Source: an uncultured Lachnospiraceae bacterium (GTDB lineage Bacteria > Bacillota > Clostridia > Lachnospirales > Lachnospiraceae). From it: 9,525 bases of DNA. Where the stretch lies: NCBI GenBank assembly GCA_910586095.1, contig CAJUHQ010000136.1, positions 1 through 9,525 of the forward strand, given 5' to 3'. The notes beneath the pieces are model-generated. The model was not told where the DNA came from. It saw nothing but the letters and a program-made list of their open reading frames with translations, and did not search any database. Positions 6,525 to 9,525 of the stretch are shown one piece after another (positions within the stretch are counted from its first letter, which is position 1; every line of letters starts with the position of its first letter). The position numbers were made by a program, and so were the translations under genes.

Positions 6525-6567
6525 TAATGAATTTTTTGATTGAGATTGATTATCAAAAAATTCATTA
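6525..6567 (-). promoter_or_regulatory. Perfect 16-bp inverted repeat at the HD gene promoter
   Basis: Arms TAATGAATTTTTTGAT and ATCAAAAAATTCATTA are exactly complementary and separated by 11 bases. The repeat begins about where the HD transcript should start, just after the -10 box, and ends ten bases before the ribosome binding site. It can act as a DNA operator, or as a stable hairpin at the very 5' end of the mRNA that protects it or limits translation. Confidence 0.65.
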
Positions 6568-6572
6568 ATACC

Positions 6573-6601
6573 ATTATAATCTGTTTATAACAAAAACACA
6601 A
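6573..6601 (-). promoter_or_regulatory. Promoter of the HD gene
   Basis: On the minus strand, TTGTGT (-35) and a perfect TATAAT (-10) are separated by 17 bp. Initiation would fall near 6566, giving a leader of about 66 bases that starts with the inverted repeat. It is divergent from the azlC promoter, with about 150 bp of repeats between them. Confidence 0.55.
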
Positions 6602-6602
6602 T

Positions 6603-6647
6603 TCTCAAATCCAGAGCGTGAAAAAAGTCTGCTATGCAAACTTAGTA
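6603..6647. repeat. Dispersed intergenic repeat, long copy with hairpin
   Basis: The copy begins TCTCAAATC and GAGCGTGAAA as at 5388-5415. It then holds an extra hairpin segment of about 18 bases and resumes with CTTAGTA. Seen side by side, the two copies differ mainly by the presence of this hairpin. It lies in the divergent HD/azlC spacer. Confidence 0.55.
6621..6643 (-). terminator. Terminator-like hairpin on the minus strand (1 of 2)
   Basis: Read on the minus strand, AAGTTTGC-ATA-GCAGACTT forms an 8-bp stem with one G-U pair and is followed by four more T residues. This is the shape of a Rho-independent terminator, but no minus-strand gene lies between it and azlC, so its transcript is unknown. 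Confidence 0.45.
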
Positions 6648-6652
6648 CTTCT

Positions 6653-6673
6653 CTGCGAAGCAGCCTTTGCTGC
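6653..6673. repeat. Overlapping alternative hairpins
   Basis: CTGC-GAA-GCAG (6653-6663) and GCAGC-CTTT-GCTGC (6660-6673) share the GCAG segment, so only one can form at a time. They sit between two terminator-like hairpins and are probably part of the same repetitive intergenic block. Confidence 0.4.
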
Positions 6674-6697
6674 AAACAAAAACTGCCACAGGCAGTT
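6674..6697 (-). terminator. Terminator-like hairpin on the minus strand (2 of 2)
   Basis: AACTGCC-TGT-GGCAGTT is a perfect 7-bp stem. On the minus strand it is followed directly by TTTGTTTG. On the + strand there is no U-tract after it. Like its neighbour at 6621-6643, it has no visible upstream minus-strand gene. Confidence 0.5.
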
Positions 6698-6751
6698 AGA
6701 AACTCTTCTCACATTAGAGCCCTAAAAATAACAACCTGCCTAAGCTTGATC

Positions 6752-6780
6752 TTGCTGATTTTACAAGACGGGAGTATAAT
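6752..6780 (+). promoter_or_regulatory. Promoter of azlC
   Basis: TTGCTG and a perfect TATAAT are separated by 17 bp. The -10 box sits in the small palindrome GTAT-A-ATAC. Initiation near 6787 would give a leader of about 134 bases. The leader contains a long hairpin and ends with AGAAAGG six bases before the start codon. Apart from these elements, 6501-6920 holds only the HD promoter and the repeat block. Confidence 0.55.
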
Positions 6781-6825
6781 ACCTTTATCTAACCACATGA
6801 TACTTACGCTCAAAATAGTGCAATA

Positions 6826-6858
6826 CTTTTAAGGCAGCAAAATGCGCTGTCTAAAAAG
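6826..6858 (+). promoter_or_regulatory. Hairpin in the azlC leader
   Basis: CTTTT-A-AGGCAGC pairs with GCTGTCT-A-AAAAG: 12 bp with one A-A mismatch and one G-U pair, around a 7-base loop. It lies in the 5' UTR about 60 bases before azlC. No U-tract follows, so it is not a plain terminator, and no T-box signature is present. It may be a protein-binding or mRNA-stability element. Confidence 0.4.
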
Positions 6859-6920
6859 CATTAGATTACACATTTTATTTAGAGCAACAAAATTAAAATA
6901 AAGTAAGAGAAAGGCAAAAG

Positions 6921-7637
6921 ATGAAAAAACAAAATATAATCTGTTATAAAAAGGGACTTCGTCATGGAATCCCTATTGCACTAGGCTATTTAGCTGTTTC
7001 CTTTACCTTGGGAATCGCAGCCAAAAATGCTGGCATGACCGCACTTCAGGCAACTGCCACCAGTCTTCTTGTCAATGCGTCCGCAGGACAGTATGCTGGT
7101 TTTACTGTGATTGCTTCCCAAGGCAGTTATCTAGAAATGGCTGTTATGATCGTAGTCGCCAACGCACGCTATCTTTTAATGTCCTGTTCACTGAGCCAAA
7201 AACTATCTAGTGAGTTTCCATTTTTCCACAGATTTCTTATTGGTTTTGACGTTACCGACGAAATTTTTGGCGTGTCAATGGCATTTCCTGGCAAGCTAAA
7301 TCCTTTTTATACATATGGTGTCATCACTGTCGCTGCCCCTGGATGGGCACTTGGCACTTGTCTTGGTGTCCTATGTGGCACAGTGCTTCCTGCTATGATT
7401 GTCAGCGCTCTTAGTGTAGGGCTGTATGGCATGTTTCTTGCCATCATTATTCCTCCTGCAAGAAAGAGCAAAATCATTGCAGGACTAGTGGTTTTTTCTA
7501 TGTTTGCCAGTTTCCTTTTTGCACGAATCCCCATTTTTCATACACTTTCCTCAGGAGTACGCATTATTATCCTAACGGTAGTTATATCTGGTGTGGCTGC
7601 GATCGTATTTCCAATTCCAGACAATGCAAACTCTTAA
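6921..7637 (+). CDS. azlC: AzlC family branched-chain amino acid exporter, large subunit
   Basis: A 238-residue integral membrane protein of the AzlC/YgaZ (LIV-E) family. With AzlD it exports branched-chain amino acids such as valine and leucine, and in Bacillus subtilis overproduction gives azaleucine resistance. Visible family features: 'GLRHGIPIALGYLAVSFTLGI' near the N-terminus (about 12-32), 'NASAGQYAG' (52-60), 'NARYLLMSCSL' (81-91), the acidic 'DVTDEIFG' (110-117), and hydrophobic segments at about 140-178, 185-201 and 212-231. The length is normal for the family. The start is supported by AGAAAGG six bases upstream. The partner azlD follows, but 178 bp away rather than overlapping. 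No azlB-type Lrp regulator gene is adjacent. Confidence 0.92.
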   Translation: MKKQNIICYKKGLRHGIPIALGYLAVSFTLGIAAKNAGMTALQATATSLLVNASAGQYAGFTVIASQGSYLEMAVMIVVANARYLLMSCSLSQKLSSEFPFFHRFLIGFDVTDEIFGVSMAFPGKLNPFYTYGVITVAAPGWALGTCLGVLCGTVLPAMIVSALSVGLYGMFLAIIIPPARKSKIIAGLVVFSMFASFLFARIPIFHTLSSGVRIIILTVVISGVAAIVFPIPDNANS

Positions 7638-7718
7638 GATACCACCACATAATTTGCGCACACAAATAAATATACCAACTATCTATCCATTATATCTCTA
7701 TCACATAATGCATACCTA

Positions 7719-7747
7719 TTGTCTTGTGAAACAAAGTCTCCCATAAT
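7719..7747 (+). promoter_or_regulatory. Possible internal promoter for azlD
   Basis: TTGTCT and CATAAT are separated by 17 bp in the azlC-azlD gap. An imperfect inverted repeat (10 bp with a bulged A, 7727-7759) overlaps the -10 box. Either could explain separate control of azlD. The match is moderate and azlC read-through remains likely. Confidence 0.3.
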
Positions 7748-7815
7748 AAACTTTGTTCAAAAGGGCAAATTGATTTTTTATTACCATTTATTACATTAGA
7801 AGGGATCTTTTCATT

Positions 7816-8121
7816 ATGAATCACAATATTTATTTATATATATTTATTATGGCAAGTGTCAGCTATTTCATTCGAGTACTCCCACTTACGCTGATACGCA
7901 AAGAAATCACCAATCGAACCATACGCTCTTTTTTATATTACGTCCCCTATGTGACTTTAGCCGTCATGACTTTTCCTGCGATTCTAGAAGCAACTGGCAG
8001 TGTATGGTCTGGCCTCGCCGCCTTGTTTGTTGGCATTGTGCTTGCCTGGCTCAACAAAGGGTTATTTCAAGTTGCTGTTTTCTCCTGTTTGACTGTCTTT
8101 ATACTAGAGCTATTATTATAA
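7816..8121 (+). CDS. azlD: AzlD family branched-chain amino acid exporter, small subunit
   Basis: A 101-residue membrane protein with about four hydrophobic helices (roughly 5-24, 38-57, 60-79, 82-101). It belongs to the AzlD/YgaH family, the small partner that AzlC needs for export of branched-chain amino acids. The 'SYFIRVLPLTLIRKEI' segment (about 16-31) and 'PYVTLAVMTFPAIL' (44-57) are typical, and the length is normal. The ribosome binding site GAAGGG lies 11 bases before the ATG, a rather long spacing that may lower translation compared with azlC. The gene ends about 135 bp before the stop of the convergent ferritin-like gene. Confidence 0.9.
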   Translation: MNHNIYLYIFIMASVSYFIRVLPLTLIRKEITNRTIRSFLYYVPYVTLAVMTFPAILEATGSVWSGLAALFVGIVLAWLNKGLFQVAVFSCLTVFILELLL

Positions 8122-8148
8122 TCTTTTTCGTTGTATCCTATCTATTTC

Positions 8149-8169
8149 CATATAGTCATACACTATATG
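8149..8169. repeat. A/T-rich hairpin between convergent genes
   Basis: CATATAGT-CATAC-ACTATATG is a perfect 8-bp stem. A second option pairs CCATATAG (8148-8155) with CTATATGG (8180-8187). No U-tract follows, so termination of azlD or of the ferritin-like gene here is only a weak suggestion. Confidence 0.3.
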
Positions 8170-8256
8170 AAATCTATGGCTATATGGAGTCTATTGTAAA
8201 TTTTATGCCTTATAACTATACAATTGGGCAAATAGTATATGTTACAATACCAATTC

Positions 8257-8799
8257 TTACTGTGTTAGCGCCTGAAGCAACACAATATGATACTCCTCAT
8301 CCTTGATGATTCTGTGCAGAACTGCATTGACATAAGAGTCTTGTATCATTTGTATATGCATCCTATATTGATTGATTGCTGCTCTTTCTGACTCGATACC
8401 AGCAAGCATCATTTCTCTAAGATTCTGTGATAGAGTCAAGTAGGCTGGTGTCCACATCTTGCGTTTTCCACCGCGGTACTGTGCTGTAAAATCCACTTCA
8501 CCTCCTAGTAAAAGCATCAACTCTCCTAATTTTTGCAAATGCATCATTTCAGCAATTGCAATACTCAAAATCGTTTTAGCCACTGTACACTGACTTTGTG
8601 ACAAATAATTTTGATTGCTAATATACTGTGTGATGGCTGATACTTCAGAGACCGATCCACTGTGGTCAATACTGAGTAAATCTGCATAGGAACGATTTTT
8701 CTCCTTGACTTGTATAGGTGGATAAGGCAATTGTACAATCGCTGGTGAAACTCCCCCAAAATTACATTCATTTATCAAAGATGTCTTGTTTTCCTGCAT
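8257..8799 (-). CDS. Ferritin-like di-metal protein
   Basis: A 180-residue protein predicted to form a four-helix bundle with a di-iron or di-manganese site, as in rubrerythrin, bacterioferritin and manganese-catalase relatives. Candidate ligands follow the family order: E52 in 'GSVSEVSAITQY', E84-x-x-H87 in 'AEMMHL', E138 in 'IESERAAINQY', and E168-x-x-H171 in 'DEEYH'. The two half-sites share the pattern S-E-x-x-A-I-x-Q-Y (51-59 and 137-145), the internal symmetry expected of this fold. There is no rubredoxin domain, so it is not a full rubrerythrin. The role may be peroxide defence or metal handling; substrate and partner are not visible. AAAGG six bases upstream supports the start. Upstream DNA (8800-8922) has no strong promoter that I can call. 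Confidence 0.82.
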   Translation of the reverse strand: MQENKTSLINECNFGGVSPAIVQLPYPPIQVKEKNRSYADLLSIDHSGSVSEVSAITQYISNQNYLSQSQCTVAKTILSIAIAEMMHLQKLGELMLLLGGEVDFTAQYRGGKRKMWTPAYLTLSQNLREMMLAGIESERAAINQYRMHIQMIQDSYVNAVLHRIIKDEEYHIVLLQALTQ

Positions 8800-8962
8800 A
8801 CTTTACCTTTCATATTGTCTTTTTCTTCTTAATAAATAGTATATTAAACCTTCTACCAAAGTATTATCAGGAAACACTCTTTTGGGAACGCTTCTTTTCC
8901 TCCAACAGCATAACAAAATTAGTGTAGTGGTCAATAATTTTTGTAACACTTAGTTTGAAAAA

Positions 8963-9306
8963 TCATCTTGAAGTTCGTGTTTCAAATGGGGTATGTCCAC
9001 CATTATACGAATGGGGGCGGATATGGTTGTACCATACAAATATATATCTGCTTAACACTTCATCCAATTCTGATTCTGTATAAAAATGGTTTTGATAATT
9101 AGCTCATTTTTAATGTGTTATAAAATCTTTCCATTGGTGCATTATCATAGGGGAATCCTGCCTTACTTATACTTTGTATCACTTTTTTCTTTGCAGTAAG
9201 ATACAAATTCCCACGATATAAACTGGCTGTTCTGGTCATTGTATAGAATCAACCCCTCCCGTGGCTTCTCTGACTTTAGTACCTTCTCCAGTGCTTTTTT
9301 GGACAT
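8963..9306 (-). pseudogene. IS3-family transposase OrfB, C-terminal remnant
   Basis: On the minus strand, three frames together read like the end of an IS3 OrfB integrase. First comes 'KALEKVLKSEKPREGLILYN' with 'DQNSQF', holding the second catalytic Asp. Next 'KAGFPYDNAPMERFYNTLK' holds the catalytic Glu. Last come 'HFYTESELDEVLSRYIFVWY' and 'NHIRPHSYNGGHTPFETRTS' up to a TGA. Frame breaks occur near 9185 (A-run) and twice near 9085-9105. The first catalytic Asp and the N-terminus are absent. An ATG at 9306 with AAGGAGGAGG seven bases upstream opens a 47-residue frame ending at 9163, so a short peptide might still be made. It has no likely function. Confidence 0.85.
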
Positions 9307-9334
9307 GCTGCTTCCTCCTCCTTTGTTCATTTTT

Positions 9335-9364
9335 ATTATACCTTATCCGAACCAACTGTTACAA
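9335..9364 (-). promoter_or_regulatory. Transposase promoter of the mini-IS
   Basis: On the minus strand, TTGTAA within the terminal repeat and a perfect TATAAT are separated by 18 bp, directly before the ribosome binding site. It is presumably the native OrfA promoter of the parent element and now reads leftward through the remnant towards the ferritin-like gene, which is on the same strand. Confidence 0.5.
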
Positions 9365-9406
9365 CTTTAGTATACTAGAACACAATTGCTTATCTGTAAA
9401 GCTGAA

Positions 9407-9525
9407 TTAGTCTGTTGCTCTTAATCGTTCCACAATACTTTGCTTTTCCAAATTCTTGAAACAAATATACGGAATCAGAATTGCAAAGATAATCAAAATC
9501 GGTGTGCAGATCACAAGCGGCATAA
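9407..9525 (-). CDS. FtsX-like ABC transporter permease, C-terminus (partial)
   Basis: The last 39 residues, plus a partial codon, of a protein that begins beyond the right edge. A hydrophobic segment ('VICTPILIIFAILIPYICF') is followed by 'KNLEKQSIVERLRATD' and a TAA stop. A final membrane helix followed by a short basic tail with 'S-I-V-E-R-L-R' is typical of FtsX/MacB-type permeases of clostridial ABC exporters, often involved in antimicrobial peptide resistance or export. Only the end is visible, so the subfamily is uncertain. The mini-IS begins 24 bp after the stop, and no terminator is seen in that gap. Confidence 0.7.
   Translation of the reverse strand, partial: MPLVICTPILIIFAILIPYICFKNLEKQSIVERLRATD

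Larger units (their letters stand above)
8923..9382 (-). mobile_element. Internally deleted IS3-family element (mini-IS)
   Basis: About 460 bp bounded by imperfect terminal inverted repeats that align without gaps over about 36 bases, including the start GTGT and the shared core TTGTAACA-x-TT-x-GTT. The ends read TG...CA, as in the IS3 family. Inside are a promoter and ribosome binding site at the right end, then only the last third of an OrfB transposase with several frameshifts. All of OrfA and the first two thirds of OrfB are missing. AATT flanks both sides (8917-8920 and 9384-9387), a possible but offset target duplication. The element cannot move on its own, but the ends might still be recognised by a full copy elsewhere. 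Confidence 0.65.

Noticed and set aside
6787..6920. T-box riboswitch in the azlC leader
   Set aside because: The conserved T-box antiterminator sequence (AGGGTGG-N-ACCGCG) is absent and no terminator with a U-tract follows the hairpin.
7708..7746. A 12-codon leader peptide between azlC and azlD
   Set aside because: It has no ribosome binding site and only three branched-chain codons that are not clustered, which is not enough to call an attenuator.
8004..8306. A 100-codon + strand frame overlapping azlD and the ferritin-like gene end
   Set aside because: It starts inside azlD in another frame, has no ribosome binding site, and overlaps the opposite-strand ferritin-like gene.
9183..9196. A6G run in the transposase remnant as a programmed -1 frameshift site
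   Set aside because: The heptamer is in the wrong phase relative to the reading frame and lies late in OrfB, not at the OrfA/OrfB junction. A decay mutation explains it better.

Overview
The window looks like chromosomal DNA of a low-GC Bacillota, most likely a gut-type Clostridia of the Lachnospiraceae. The grounds are A/T-rich intergenic DNA, strong GGAGG-type ribosome binding sites, TATAAT-type promoters, short monocistronic genes, and protein families typical of that group. No rRNA, tRNA, CRISPR array or prophage gene is visible.

Layout. On the + strand at the left edge lies a membrane-anchored extracytoplasmic protein (17-1402), probably the second gene of a sigma/anti-sigma-type pair whose first gene lies off the window. 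It converges on a minus-strand GH31 alpha-glucosidase (1473-3437), with a strong hairpin between the two. Next come four independent minus-strand genes: an unrecognised protein whose N-terminus resembles the RRXRR/PLMP domain of IscB-type nucleases but which has no nuclease domain (3862-4764), a GNAT acetyltransferase (4897-5358), a MmcQ/YjbR-like protein (5454-5801) and an HD-domain hydrolase (5931-6500). Across a 420-bp divergent spacer full of hairpins and repeats, azlC (6921-7637) and azlD (7816-8121) encode a two-part branched-chain amino acid exporter. A minus-strand ferritin-like di-metal protein follows (8257-8799). After it comes a 460-bp deletion derivative of an IS3-family element carrying a decayed transposase end (8923-9382). 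The last feature is the C-terminus of an FtsX-like ABC permease (9407-9525), which runs off the window.

How the genes relate. Only azlC/azlD form an obvious functional pair, and even these are separated by an unusually long gap with a possible internal promoter. The minus-strand genes look like single transcription units, several with their own promoter and dyad. Four minus-strand starts are placed downstream of the longest possible start, because in each case the ribosome binding site lies just before, or inside, the extended reading frame.

Most interesting points: the nuclease-less RRXRR-like protein with a structured region after its stop codon; long perfect or near-perfect palindromes at the HD and YjbR promoters; a dispersed intergenic repeat with and without a terminator-like hairpin; and a mini-IS in which a promoter and ribosome binding site are fused to the last third of a transposase. 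No complete new multi-gene system is evident.
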